This document shows, one piece after another, positions 1-9,116 of a DNA stretch of 64,000 bases (the stretch's first letter is position 1; every line of letters starts with the position of its first letter). The translations under genes were made by a program, and so were the position numbers. This DNA is from Nocardioides conyzicola. GTDB taxonomy: Bacteria > Actinomycetota > Actinomycetes > Propionibacteriales > Nocardioidaceae. Below the pieces are notes generated by a model. That model was not told where the DNA came from. It did not search any database and saw nothing but the letters and a program-made list of their open reading frames with translations. The stretch spans positions 434,001-498,000 of the forward strand of contig NZ_BAABKM010000001.1 of assembly GCF_039543825.1 (NCBI RefSeq), in the 5' to 3' direction.

Positions 1-72
1 CGACTGGTAGAACTCCATCGCCTCCCGGGCGTTGCCGGGGAAGTTCAAGTACGGGGTGACGCGTGCGGGCAT
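1..72 (-). CDS. VOC family (PhnB/glyoxalase-like) protein, 5' end only
   Basis: Only the first 24 codons lie in the window; the gene runs off its left edge. The N-terminus MPARVTPYLNF followed by PGNAREAMEFYQS is typical of PhnB-like members of the vicinal-oxygen-chelate superfamily, which begin with a beta strand and an A-x-x-F/Y-Y helix. The ATG at 72 is preceded by GAAGGA with 6 nt spacing, which supports the start. Substrate cannot be inferred. The first-strand metal ligand common in the superfamily is not evident in this fragment. Confidence 0.7.
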   Translation of the reverse strand, partial: MPARVTPYLNFPGNAREAMEFYQS

Positions 73-99
73 GGCACATCCTTCTCTCAGTGTGTTTTC

Positions 100-435
100 T
101 CAACCGTTGTCGGATCGTGGGGTGGAGGCGACCACGAACGCTCTGATACGCAGCGTTCGCTCGGTCGACGCCCACCGCACGCCGACGACGATGGCTGCAG
201 CCAGGGCGGCCGCTACGAGGGGGCGTTCCACCCCACCGAGACTGTTGCTCTGGCCGAGCAGATGCAGCGCAGGACCTAGTCCGCCCACGCCCGCCGCCGT
301 CGCCAGCTGAGCTGCCGACGCTCTCCGGTTGGCACGACTCTGGCGTGGCTCCGGATCTTGGCCAGCTCCGTAGACCCATCGTGGCCACCGTTCAGGGGGC
401 AACGGTGGCATCCCGTTGTCCTCGGTCCGCTCCAT
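100..435 (-). CDS. Small putative membrane protein
   Basis: A 111-residue frame begins 20 nt after the stop of the larger membrane protein on the same strand. The first 40 residues are polar and Pro/Arg-rich. Two hydrophobic stretches follow, at about residues 42-60 and 70-88, then a short basic/polar tail. No family is recognised and the ribosome-binding site is weak. Spacing and direction suggest co-transcription with the upstream membrane protein. It could be a chance frame, because this part of the window has relaxed codon bias and coding evidence is thin. Confidence 0.4.
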   Translation of the reverse strand: MERTEDNGMPPLPPERWPRWVYGAGQDPEPRQSRANRRASAAQLATAAGVGGLGPALHLLGQSNSLGGVERPLVAAALAAAIVVGVRWASTERTLRIRAFVVASTPRSDNG

Positions 436-455
436 GAGCTCAGCCGCGCACCCGG

Positions 456-1484
456 TCAGTGGGTCGCCGCCACTGGGTGAGCGAACGTGGCACTGTCGCG
501 AGCGCGGCGGTCATTCAAGCCTTGACGAAGCAGCACCAGGGCAAAGCCCACCAGGAACCAGGCAACGAGGACGGCGATCGAGCTCCAAGCGCCCGAGCCA
601 TCGAAGTAGCCGAAGTCGTTGACCGCTCGCACGGCAGCACCGGGCGGCAGCTTCGCCGAGACGGCCTGGGCCCACCCCGGCAGGAGGTCGTAGCCGATCG
701 TTGCGCCACTGGTCGCATTACCGACGGTGGTCAGGATGAGGACGGCCAGACCGATACCCGCTGGCCCCAGCCACGCGCCGAGCGCCTTGGTCGCGAAGGC
801 GCTTGCCGCCGACAGCAGGATCAGCGAGAGCGCCAAGAGTGGGAACGAGGGCGTCAGCGAGCCGTAGATCGGCCCGGCGATCGTTGCGGCGATGAGGCCG
901 ATCGCGACGGCGAAGCCGGCCATGGCGTACAACCGGTGCCGCAGACGAACCGTCGCAGTTGCTCCCGTGAGGCCCTGAGCCAGGACAAAGGACGACAACG
1001 TGACACCGAAGACCACATAGAACGCCGAAAGCCCTCTGGAGTCGTAGGCGACCAGCGGAACGATGTCCGCTTCCTCGACCGTGAAGCCGCCCTCAGCCGC
1101 AAGACCGCCGACGAGCTGTCGCGCCGCACCGCTCTCGCTGAATCCGCTCGCACCCGCGTACTCGAGACGAAGCGCGGTGGGCGAGGTCGCGCCTACCACC
1201 GCGATCGCATCGCCGTCCCGCACGAGTGCGGCACCGTCCGTCAGGCTCGACACCTTCGTGATCTCGACCTTGTCACCCAGGCCGGTGCGCGCAGCGGTCG
1301 TGAGCTCGTCGCCGACTACAGCGATCGGCAGGTGGTGAGGCTCGGGCGAGCGTTGCAGGCCGACGTACACCCCGATGAACGCTGCGCCGATGATCAACCC
1401 GGTGATGACCAGCGGGATCCAGGTTCGGTGCTGGGTCACCACTGGCACCGGAGTGCCGGAGCTGGGGGCGGATGATGATGACAT
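456..1484 (-). CDS. Polytopic membrane protein, ABC-2 permease / YhgE-Pip-like
   Basis: This 342-residue protein has one N-terminal transmembrane helix (about 20-43), an extracytoplasmic domain of about 110 residues, and then about six hydrophobic helices to the C-terminus. That layout resembles ABC-2 type exporter permeases and YhgE/Pip-like (DUF3533) proteins. ATG 1484 is chosen because GAGGAA lies 6 nt upstream and because a start further upstream would run through the divergent regulator. No ATPase gene is adjacent. It is divergent from an HxlR regulator, with two matching palindromes near the shared promoter, so it is probably that regulator's target. Transport substrate is unknown. Confidence 0.65.
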   Translation of the reverse strand: MSSSSAPSSGTPVPVVTQHRTWIPLVITGLIIGAAFIGVYVGLQRSPEPHHLPIAVVGDELTTAARTGLGDKVEITKVSSLTDGAALVRDGDAIAVVGATSPTALRLEYAGASGFSESGAARQLVGGLAAEGGFTVEEADIVPLVAYDSRGLSAFYVVFGVTLSSFVLAQGLTGATATVRLRHRLYAMAGFAVAIGLIAATIAGPIYGSLTPSFPLLALSLILLSAASAFATKALGAWLGPAGIGLAVLILTTVGNATSGATIGYDLLPGWAQAVSAKLPPGAAVRAVNDFGYFDGSGAWSSIAVLVAWFLVGFALVLLRQGLNDRRARDSATFAHPVAATH

Positions 1485-1504
1485 GACGACTTCCTCGGCT
1501 AGCC

Positions 1505-1560
1505 TGGTTTGAATGTCAAACGAACCGAAGCGTACAACAGATGGTTTGAAATCCAAACCA
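1505..1560. promoter_or_regulatory. Tandem palindromic operators between membrane protein and HxlR regulator
   Basis: Two inverted repeats share the design TGGTTTG-N5-CAAAC(C)A. One is at 1505-1523 (arms TGGTTTG and CAAACGA); the other, perfect in its arms, is at 1542-1560 (TGGTTTG and CAAACCA). Their centres are 37 bp apart. The first overlaps the proposed regulator start codon; the second lies at codons 10-16. Their similarity and position make them likely binding sites for the adjacent winged-helix HxlR dimer, giving autorepression and control of the divergent membrane protein gene. Confidence 0.6.
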
Positions 1561-1983
1561 ACCCGTGATTCGCTCGCGGTCGCGTTGGATGCGATCAACG
1601 ACCGGTGGTCGTTGCACATCGTCCGAGCGGTCGCCTTCGGCGCCTCGCGCTACACCGACATCCTTCGAGTGGTCGGTGCTCCCCGAGACGTCTTGTCCTC
1701 CCGGCTGCGCAAGCTCACGGAGTCCGGGATCCTCCAGCCCCACTCCCCCGAGAAGGGCCGGCTAGCTGGGTATGAGCTCACCGAGAAGGGCCGAGACCTG
1801 GGGCAGGTCATCCTGGTCCTCAAGCGCTGGGGCGACACCTATCGCGAGGACACCGTGCACAAGGTCGACTTCATCCACGACGTCTGCGGCGAGGTGTTCG
1901 TCGCCCAGGTGACCTGCCAGGCGTGCGGTAGGCCGATCAAGTCCGGAGAGTTCTCGGTCGACCAGACCTCTCTGGGTTGCTGA
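1513..1983 (+). CDS. HxlR-family winged-helix transcriptional regulator
   Basis: The 156-residue protein contains the HxlR winged-helix core, for example AVALDAINDRWSLHIVRA and the recognition segment VLSSRLRKLTESGIL, at about residues 20-105. The C-terminal extension carries a CQACG pair and a final cysteine, so metal binding or thiol sensing is possible. The start is uncertain. ATG 1513 gives a 16-residue leader peptide before the domain and sits inside one operator palindrome; a leaderless transcript or a later TTG start is possible. It faces the membrane protein gene and probably regulates it. Confidence 0.85.
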   Translation: MSNEPKRTTDGLKSKPTRDSLAVALDAINDRWSLHIVRAVAFGASRYTDILRVVGAPRDVLSSRLRKLTESGILQPHSPEKGRLAGYELTEKGRDLGQVILVLKRWGDTYREDTVHKVDFIHDVCGEVFVAQVTCQACGRPIKSGEFSVDQTSLGC

Positions 1984-2002
1984 CCAGGCGTGCGGACGCA
2001 CG

Positions 2003-2878
2003 TCAGGTCTCCACGATCGCGGCCGCAGTCGCGGCGGGCTGATCCCACTGAGGCCAGTGCGCTGCTCCGGAAATGCCTCGCACCACCGACCGAGGGAACA
2101 GCGCGTGGAGGTGCTCCGCGGCGGCGTCGTCGAAGTAGGGGTCGTGCTCGCCGAACGCGATCGTGACCGGGATGTCGAGTCGCCCCAGCTCGCCGCTCGC
2201 GATCTGCGCGTTCTGCTCCACGAGTCCCGGGAAGAGGTCGGACGTCCAGGCTCGAATCGCCGAGATGGAGTCGGGTTGAGCGGCGTCACCGAAGAACTGC
2301 GGCAGGATTGACTGACCGCCGACGCCGGCCAGGTCTTCTGGCCCCGGGTTCAGCTTGCTGTTCGTGTAGAGCAGGATCCAGCCGAGGGTGGTGGGATCGG
2401 CGAGGATCGCATCGACCAGTGGCGCGAAGTGTGGGTCCGCGAGCATCCGGATGAACTCGGGGAACTCCAGGGTCGGAGTGTCTCCGAAGAAGGTGTTCAA
2501 CAGCACGAGTCCGCCCACGTCATCTGGGTGGGCGAGCGCGTACCTGATCGTCACCGGTCCGCCGATGTCGTGTCCCACCAATACCGGCTTCACCAGGTCG
2601 AGGTGCTCGGCGATCGCGGCGATCTCACCCTCGCGCTGACCAGACTCGAACGGCCCGATCGCGTCACGCCCTGAGCGACCGTGGCCCAGGAAGTCGAACG
2701 TGACCAGATGCCGACCTGCCAGCTCAGGGACGATGCGGTTGTAGATCCGAGAGTCGTCCGGGAACCCGTGCGTCATCACGATCGCCGGACCGTCGCCGGG
2801 GTACTCGTTGACGTGAACACGACCCTTCGGGGTCGAGACCTGGTGCTCGATGACCCGAGCAGGGATGGAGGCATTCAT
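2003..2878 (-). CDS. Alpha/beta hydrolase, epoxide hydrolase / haloalkane dehalogenase type
   Basis: A 291-residue single-domain alpha/beta hydrolase. The nucleophile elbow reads VGHDIGG, placing Asp104 where esterases have Ser, which is diagnostic of epoxide hydrolases and dehalogenases. The oxyanion motif HGFPDDS, a late acidic residue in FGEHDPYF and the catalytic His in GAAHWPQ are all present. The start at 2878 has AAGGA upstream with about 6 nt spacing. It is convergent with the HxlR gene and stands alone on its strand. The true substrate (epoxide, haloalkane or haloacid) cannot be told from sequence. Confidence 0.85.
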   Translation of the reverse strand: MNASIPARVIEHQVSTPKGRVHVNEYPGDGPAIVMTHGFPDDSRIYNRIVPELAGRHLVTFDFLGHGRSGRDAIGPFESGQREGEIAAIAEHLDLVKPVLVGHDIGGPVTIRYALAHPDDVGGLVLLNTFFGDTPTLEFPEFIRMLADPHFAPLVDAILADPTTLGWILLYTNSKLNPGPEDLAGVGGQSILPQFFGDAAQPDSISAIRAWTSDLFPGLVEQNAQIASGELGRLDIPVTIAFGEHDPYFDDAAAEHLHALFPRSVVRGISGAAHWPQWDQPAATAAAIVET

Positions 2879-3115
2879 ACCTGGTTCCTTCGCGACTGGC
2901 CGACCCGGCTGCACTAGTCCTCGATGCTTGCTCGGCCCGAGCTGGATGGCTCACGGCGACGCTACGACCGTTCGTCCGAGGACGAACCACCCGAAGACCG
3001 CGCGTGCACGTCCTGCAGAGAGCGCTGCACGTCGCACCGGTTGCGTCACCCGGGGAGGTGCTGACGGCGCCCACTACCGTTGGGAGCAATTCGACGGTCC
3101 GGACATGGAGGCGAG

Positions 3116-5926
3116 ATGAGATTCGTCGGTCGTGATGACGAGTTGACGCGCGCCCACAACGCCTTGCTCGCCTCACGACGAACTGGCCAAGGTGCGATCC
3201 TCCTGGTCACGGGCGACCCGGGTGTCGGCAAGAGCACCATCATGACGGCAATTGCCGAGCGTGCAGCCTTGCTCGGCTTTTCCGTCGGTGTCAGCAAAGC
3301 CGAAGAGGCTGACCAGATCGCGCCGGGTGCACCACTGCTCATCGCCCTCCGGTCCGGGTCGTCACCACTTCTGGACGCGGAGTCCTTCACCTCGCTCTCG
3401 ACCCTGTACGGGCAACAGCTGTGGCTGGTCGATCGGGTCGCATCCCTCCTCGAGGAGCTGTCCTCCCGTCAACCGGTCCTGGTTGCGATCGACGATGTCC
3501 AATGGGCCGACCGCCTCACGAGGTTCGCACTTCGCATCCTCCCCAGCCGACTGTCGGGGTCACCCGTCGTCTGGGTGCTCGCCAGTCGGGACCCTCACGG
3601 ATCGGCGACCGCCGACGCCTTGTCCGCGGCCCGCGACGGCGTGCCTGTCCATCAGCTGGAGCTCGACCCTCTGAGCGAGGACGACGTCGCCTCGCTGGCT
3701 CTCGAACAGCTCGGCGAAGTCCCTACCGGCCGAGCGGCCGACCTCTTGCGCGGGGCAGGCGGCAACCCGTTCCTGGTCACAGAGCTCATCAGCGGCATAG
3801 CCGCCGCGCGTGCCCGAGGAGACTTCGACGACGCCATCCCCGAGACCCTGCGCCAGATGGTGAGTGACCGCTGTCGGGCCATGCCGGAAGCGTCCCAACG
3901 GCTCGTCAAGATGTGCGCCGTGTTGGGACGCCCGGTCCACGCAGACGACCTCATGGATCTCCTGGGCGACGATGCCGACGACCTCGACCCCGACTGGCTT
4001 CCTCCGCTCGTGCAGTTCGGCGTCCTCGTCGGGCACGCGCAGGTGGTCCAGTTCCGGCATGACCTGATTCGCCAGGCCGTGTACGACACCCTGTCCCCGA
4101 CGGCCCGTCGAGCTCTGCACCGACGATGCGCAGTCTGGCTCCTCGGCTCCGACGGCGGCGCCCTCGCCGCAGCACCACACGCGCTGGCCTTCGCCATCAA
4201 GGGTGACACCGAGGCGGTGCACATCCTGAGTGCCGCTGCGTCAGATGCGGCTGCGGTCGACCCGGTGAGCGCAGCCGACCTCGCCCGTCACGCCTACCAG
4301 CTGAGCAATCCGACGGGTCCCGACCATGCCGAGCTGGGACGTCGTGCCGTCGAGCTGCTGACAGCGGCCCACCGGGACGCCGAGGCCGCCGACCTCGCCG
4401 ACATCGTTCTGGCAGCCGCTCCTGACAACGAGACGGCGGCTCACCTGCAGTTCTTCGCCAGTCGATCCCTGTGGAGGATGGGCCGCATCGCGACCATCGC
4501 CTCGAGGATCGAGATCTTGGCCGCGTTTGACGTCTCAGATGTGGCCCGCGTCCGGATGCGAGCGATCCAGGCTCTCACCATGTCCCGGACCGAGACGGGC
4601 GACGTCGCGCGAAGCGCAGCCGAGGACGCCCTCGTTGCAAGTCGCGGTATCCGAGACCGTCCCAGCGAGCAGCTGGCGCTCGAAGCGCTCGGCGAGGTGG
4701 CGCGCAACGAGGGTCGCCATGCAGACGCCTACCGCCATTTCCACGAGCTGCGCTCCATCGTCGGCGATGAGTTCCTGGCGAGCGAGATCGGTGCCCTCCA
4801 GCTCCTCGACAGGTACGACGAGGCGGCGCGCCTGCTCGAGGGCGCCCGACGGGTCGCAGATGAGATGGGGGTGGCAGAGACTCCCGATCTGATCGACGCG
4901 CAGATGTGGCAGGACTTCAACCTCGGCCGGTTCGACGAGGCGGAGGTCAGCGCCAGGTCGTTGATCCAGCTTGCCGGTGAGCTCGGGAACCGCGTCTCCG
5001 CCCACGAGGCCAGGCTGATCCTCGCTTCGATCTCGCTGATGCGCGGAGACCTCCCCGAGGCGCGTACACAGCTGACCATCGCCAACGCCGAGCCCATCGC
5101 GGACTGGGAGGTCAGGAGTCCCGGCTCGACGCTGATGTCAGGCTGGATCACGGCTGCTGAGGGTGATCTGACAGGGGCACTCACGATTCTTCGCCCACTG
5201 CTGGAGGGCGCCGAGGCCTCTCGTAGCTTCTGGCCCTGGTGGCCGGGGTGGATGCGGGTATTCACCGAGCTCGGTGTCGCCGCAGGCGACGCCGACTTCG
5301 CCCAGCGAGCCGTGCAGATCGCTCAGATAGGTGCGGACCGCAACCCCGGCATCGCGAGCTTCGAGGGTCAAGCCCTGCATCTTCGCGGGATCCTCGACCG
5401 GGATCTCGAGACCTTGGCCGAGGCTGTCCGAGTGCTCGAGGGCGCACCGCGACAGGTGATGCTGGCTGGTGCGTTGATGGACTACGGCTCGGCCCTGCTC
5501 ACGGACGGACAGCGCAAGCCGGGGATCAGGGCTCTGGACGAGGCGTGGCCCATCCTCGAACGCTCTGGACTCATCAACTCCATGGTCATGGTCCAACGGG
5601 CTATGCAACGGGCTGGGGTTCGACGGAAGCACTGGCCGACGCCCGACCGACGCGGCGCCACGGGCTGGGAGTCGCTGACCACGGGTGAGCGCCGCGTGGC
5701 GGAGTTGGTCGGTTCTGGTCGTTCGAATCGCGCCGCAGCGCAGGAGCTTCGCGTCTCGCCCAACACCGTTGCCACGCATCTGAGATCGATCTTCGCCAAG
5801 CTGGACATCTCATCTCGCGTCCAGCTGGCGAACGTCCTCCACGAGGTGGAGCCGGCACAACGACGACCTGACACTCCCCTGGACAGTCTGATGGACGTCT
5901 CCCGGATCCAGTCTCCCGATTCCTGA
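3116..5926 (+). CDS. LAL-type LuxR transcriptional activator with AAA ATPase domain
   Basis: A 936-residue regulator of the large ATP-binding LuxR class. It opens with FVGRDDEL, then Walker A GDPGVGKS (33-40) and Walker B VLVAIDDVQWAD, a helical TPR-like middle region, and a C-terminal LuxR helix-turn-helix from about residue 854 (LTTGERRVAELV, then SPNTVATHLRSIFAKLDI). ATG 3116 is chosen for its GGAG box at 5-7 nt and because it starts directly at the conserved domain. Proteins of this class integrate ATP or ligand signals to activate catabolic or secondary-metabolite genes. The nearest downstream target is the alpha/beta hydrolase at 6050, on the same strand. Confidence 0.9.
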   Translation: MRFVGRDDELTRAHNALLASRRTGQGAILLVTGDPGVGKSTIMTAIAERAALLGFSVGVSKAEEADQIAPGAPLLIALRSGSSPLLDAESFTSLSTLYGQQLWLVDRVASLLEELSSRQPVLVAIDDVQWADRLTRFALRILPSRLSGSPVVWVLASRDPHGSATADALSAARDGVPVHQLELDPLSEDDVASLALEQLGEVPTGRAADLLRGAGGNPFLVTELISGIAAARARGDFDDAIPETLRQMVSDRCRAMPEASQRLVKMCAVLGRPVHADDLMDLLGDDADDLDPDWLPPLVQFGVLVGHAQVVQFRHDLIRQAVYDTLSPTARRALHRRCAVWLLGSDGGALAAAPHALAFAIKGDTEAVHILSAAASDAAAVDPVSAADLARHAYQLSNPTGPDHAELGRRAVELLTAAHRDAEAADLADIVLAAAPDNETAAHLQFFASRSLWRMGRIATIASRIEILAAFDVSDVARVRMRAIQALTMSRTETGDVARSAAEDALVASRGIRDRPSEQLALEALGEVARNEGRHADAYRHFHELRSIVGDEFLASEIGALQLLDRYDEAARLLEGARRVADEMGVAETPDLIDAQMWQDFNLGRFDEAEVSARSLIQLAGELGNRVSAHEARLILASISLMRGDLPEARTQLTIANAEPIADWEVRSPGSTLMSGWITAAEGDLTGALTILRPLLEGAEASRSFWPWWPGWMRVFTELGVAAGDADFAQRAVQIAQIGADRNPGIASFEGQALHLRGILDRDLETLAEAVRVLEGAPRQVMLAGALMDYGSALLTDGQRKPGIRALDEAWPILERSGLINSMVMVQRAMQRAGVRRKHWPTPDRRGATGWESLTTGERRVAELVGSGRSNRAAAQELRVSPNTVATHLRSIFAKLDISSRVQLANVLHEVEPAQRRPDTPLDSLMDVSRIQSPDS

Positions 5927-6049
5927 TCGTTCCCTGCGCCCCGCGGGCTGGTATCTGCGCATTTTGGGTCAGGTATTTGCAACGCGTTCCTGATGTGGTT
6001 GGTGCGTGCAGACGTTGTGGTGGCTGGGTCCAGATGTCCGGGAGCGCGG

Positions 6050-6901
6050 ATGACCGAGATGACGAGCAGGGACGCACCTACCCAGCAGGTCAGCGTGGCG
6101 GCAGAGTCCTGGGCGTACCGACGGTTCGGTGGGTCGACCTCGGGCGGACCTCCGCTGCTCCTGCTGCCGACCTTCCGCGCAAATCTCGACGCCTGGGACC
6201 CGCTCCTGGTCGACGCCCTCGCCCTGCAGCGAGACGTCGTGCTGCTCGACCTGGCTGGGATCGGACGGTCCACCGGTCTGGTCCCGTCGACCGTGACGGC
6301 CATGGCGAGAGATGTCGTCCGCTTCCTGGGTGCGATAGGCGTGGAAGCGCCCGTCGACGTGCTGGGTCACGGGCTCGGCGGCATGGTGGCTCAAGAGCTT
6401 GCCCTGCTCCATCCGCAGCTCGTGCGTCGACTCGTGCTCGCCGCGACGGCGGCCCGGGGGGACGGTCGCAGCCATCGGTGGGCACCCGATGTCTCCCGAC
6501 TGGCCACCTCATCGGAGCTGCGCCCCGACGCCGTGCTCAAGCTGCTCTTCGAGATCACGGATCGAAGCCAGGCCAAGGGCCTGGAGTACCTCGCCCGGGT
6601 CGCCACTCGGGTGGCCGACCGCGACTGGCCACCCACCGATCAAGCCCGCGCGGCTCAGTACGAGGCCGTGAACGACTGGGCGTCGCCGGAGCAGGGCAAG
6701 CTGGACCGCCTGCGTGGGATAGCGGTCCCGACGCTCGTGGCGTGTGGGGACAACGACATCGCCGCCAGCTCCGAAAGCTCACGCTTGTTGGCTGACCATC
6801 TGCCGAACGCGTGGTTGCGCGTCTACCCAGATTCAGGCCACGGGTTCCTGTTCCAGTATCCCTTGGAGTTCGCCACGCTCGTCACCCTCTTTCTGGAGTG
6901 A
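6050..6901 (+). CDS. Alpha/beta hydrolase-fold protein with glycine at the nucleophile position
   Basis: A 283-residue alpha/beta hydrolase-fold protein. The fold is clear: hydrophobic strand LLLLPTF, strand VVLLDLAGIGRS, the elbow region, an acidic loop CGDNDIAA and a late His in DSGHGF. The elbow reads LGHGLGGMVAQ, so residue 108 is Gly (codon GGG at 6371-6373) where Ser, Asp or Cys is expected. Either the protein is a non-hydrolytic member or the position has mutated. GGGAG precedes the ATG at 6050. It follows the LuxR regulator by 123 nt and may be its target. Confidence 0.8.
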   Translation: MTEMTSRDAPTQQVSVAAESWAYRRFGGSTSGGPPLLLLPTFRANLDAWDPLLVDALALQRDVVLLDLAGIGRSTGLVPSTVTAMARDVVRFLGAIGVEAPVDVLGHGLGGMVAQELALLHPQLVRRLVLAATAARGDGRSHRWAPDVSRLATSSELRPDAVLKLLFEITDRSQAKGLEYLARVATRVADRDWPPTDQARAAQYEAVNDWASPEQGKLDRLRGIAVPTLVACGDNDIAASSESSRLLADHLPNAWLRVYPDSGHGFLFQYPLEFATLVTLFLE

Positions 6902-7124
6902 CGCCTCACCTGAACAGATGAGGAAACCGCTCTGACGACCGGGGCGGTCGATGGGCGACTGCTACATCCAGACGATTCGTCGGGCGCGGCACATCGGGTT
7001 CGGTAGGGCTGCTACCTCACACACGGTGCCGTCGAAGGAGTCCCGAGATGCTGGCACGTGGCGCCCCCCATGACGGCAGACAACAGCCCCCACCCTCGAA
7101 CCGCCCCATCGCGGGAGGCCGATC

Positions 7125-8090
7125 GTGACTCACGTCTTGAACACGTCTCTGCTCCCGGTGGCGGATCGTGCGGACATCATCCGCGATGTCATCGCTCAGA
7201 CGATGGTCCATGTCGACATCGACTTCGCCGAGGCCGACCGTGCCGCGGGTGCGCATGGGGTGATCACCGACATCGGCAGGGTGCGCATGTGCTCGGTCAG
7301 GTCCAACGCGATCCACATCCACCGAACCTCGGCGCTCGCCCGGGACGCCCAGGAGCCGACGATCTTCCTCGCGCTCCAGCCATCGGGATCAAGCCTGCAG
7401 ATATCCCAGAACGGCAGAGACGCGTCGCTGCTACCAGGTCAGCTTGCCTTCTGCGACTCCAGCGCCCCGTACTCGCTACGGGACCCGATGGGGATCAAAC
7501 AACACTTCTTCGGCATCAAGGTGAGCTCGCTGGCCCTCCCGGTCGACCTCGTCCAGCGGCTCAGGGCAGTCCCGCTGAGCCCCGGTCATCCGGTCGCCGA
7601 CCTGGCGGCCGCCTACTTCGCGCGGCTCGCGACCCAGCCCGAGTTCATCACCCGCTCGGGAACCGATGCACTCGGCCAGCCGAGCATCGAGCTCGTCCGC
7701 GCCCTCATCACGACCCACCTGGATGCCTCCGCCCTGGCAAAGGAAGCGCTGCACAGCAGCCTGCTCCTGCGCATCCTCGAGTACGCGCGCGCACACTTGA
7801 GCGACCAGAACCTGAACGCTGCCCAGATCGCATCCGAGCACCACATCTCTGTCCGACACCTGTACAACGTGCTCGCTGAGGGCGACATCGGCCTCGGCGA
7901 CTGGATCCGGACCCAGCGTCTCGAGGCGTGCAGCGCTGACCTCCACCGACCGGAGTGGGCTCATCTCACGATCGCCGCGATCGCCCGCCGCAACGGCTTC
8001 TCCGACGCCTCCACCTTCGGGCGTCTCTTCCGCAGCGCGTACGAGTGCTCGCCGCGCGAGTGGCGCGAACGCGGCGCCACCCACAACTGA
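7125..8090 (+). CDS. AraC-family transcriptional regulator
   Basis: A 321-residue protein with an N-terminal AraC-binding-like (cupin-type, PF14525-like) sensing domain and a C-terminal AraC helix-turn-helix pair at about 215-318. The first helix-turn-helix is around IASEHHISVRHLYNVLAEG and the second around IAAIARRNGFSDASTFGRLF, followed by the family signature SPREWR. The start is GTG 7125, preceded by GGGAGG with 6 nt spacing. It lies upstream of two same-strand alpha/beta hydrolase genes, which are the natural candidates for its regulon. The inducer is unknown. Confidence 0.9.
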   Translation: MTHVLNTSLLPVADRADIIRDVIAQTMVHVDIDFAEADRAAGAHGVITDIGRVRMCSVRSNAIHIHRTSALARDAQEPTIFLALQPSGSSLQISQNGRDASLLPGQLAFCDSSAPYSLRDPMGIKQHFFGIKVSSLALPVDLVQRLRAVPLSPGHPVADLAAAYFARLATQPEFITRSGTDALGQPSIELVRALITTHLDASALAKEALHSSLLLRILEYARAHLSDQNLNAAQIASEHHISVRHLYNVLAEGDIGLGDWIRTQRLEACSADLHRPEWAHLTIAAIARRNGFSDASTFGRLFRSAYECSPREWRERGATHN

Positions 8091-8228
8091 GAGCGCAGCG
8101 ACTGCACGGCTCTCTGTGCCCCGTGCACGAGCGGAGCCCAGATCTTCGACTGCTCCACCACCAGACCTAGCGTCCAAAACCAGGAGGCAGCGGAATCAGG
8201 TTCGGCTGCTCAAACCACAGGAGATCTC

Positions 8229-9056
8229 ATGCCCTACGTCAGCGTCGGAGCCGAAAACTCCGGCACCATCGATCTGTTCTACGAAGACCGCGGCAGCGGC
8301 GCTCCGGTCATCCTCGTCCACGGCTACCCGCTCGACGGTCGTTCCTTCGAGAAGCAGTCCGCAGCTCTGCTCGGTGCCGGGTACCGCGTCATCACCTACG
8401 ACCGCCGCGGGTTCGGGCTGTCCAGCCAGCCGGCTACTGGATACGACTACGACACGTTCGCTGCCGACCTCAACTCGCTCCTCGACCACCTGGACCTCGA
8501 CGACGTGGCGCTCGTCGGATTCTCGATGGGCACCGGGGAGGTGACCCGGTACCTCGGAACCTACGGCTGCGGACGAGTCTCGAAAGCCGTGCTGCTCGGG
8601 CCCATTCCTCCATTCCTGCTTCAGACCGACGAGAAGGAGGGCGTGCCGCAGAGTCTCTTCGACGGCTTCATCGCTGCCGTCAACGGGGACCGCCCGGCGT
8701 TCATGACCGGCTTCCTCAACGACTTCTACAACTACGACGTCTACAAGGGCTCCCTGGTCAGCGAGGAACGCTTCCAAGCCAGCTGGAACACCGCGACAGC
8801 CGCCTCCGCGGTCGCCGTCGCCGCCTGCATCCCGACCTGGCTCACGGACTTCCGTGACGATCTGCCGAAGATCGATGTCCCCGTGCTCGTCATGCAGGGC
8901 GACCAGGACCGGATCCTCCCCCCGCCGTACACGGGAGACCTTCTCCCCGGGCTCATCAAGGACCTGAAGCACATCCGTGTCGAAGGCGGGCCGCACGCGA
9001 TCATCTGGACCCACGCGGACCAGGTCAACGAGGCGCTCTTGGACTTCCTGAACTAG
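8229..9056 (+). CDS. Alpha/beta hydrolase, cofactor-free haloperoxidase/esterase type
   Basis: This 275-residue protein matches the non-heme chloroperoxidase/arylesterase group. It has the oxyanion motif VHGYPLDGRSF, RRGFGLSSQP, nucleophile Ser99 in VGFSMGTGEV, an acid in QGDQDRILPP and catalytic His in GGPHAIIWTH. GGAG sits 5 nt before the ATG. It is 138 nt downstream of the AraC regulator and 60 nt upstream of a secreted hydrolase, so the three may be one regulated unit. Perhydrolase or esterase activity is an inference from the family. Confidence 0.85.
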   Translation: MPYVSVGAENSGTIDLFYEDRGSGAPVILVHGYPLDGRSFEKQSAALLGAGYRVITYDRRGFGLSSQPATGYDYDTFAADLNSLLDHLDLDDVALVGFSMGTGEVTRYLGTYGCGRVSKAVLLGPIPPFLLQTDEKEGVPQSLFDGFIAAVNGDRPAFMTGFLNDFYNYDVYKGSLVSEERFQASWNTATAASAVAVAACIPTWLTDFRDDLPKIDVPVLVMQGDQDRILPPPYTGDLLPGLIKDLKHIRVEGGPHAIIWTHADQVNEALLDFLN

Positions 9057-9116
9057 CGCAACCAGCGAATCCAGACAGAGAAACCCGAAGCTCCACATCA
9101 GACAAGGAATGATGAA

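Noticed and set aside
6902-7124. Gene or terminator between the glycine-nucleophile hydrolase and AraC
   Set aside because: Only a short imperfect stem (CCTCA/TGAGG) is seen just after the hydrolase stop; nothing coding is convincing.
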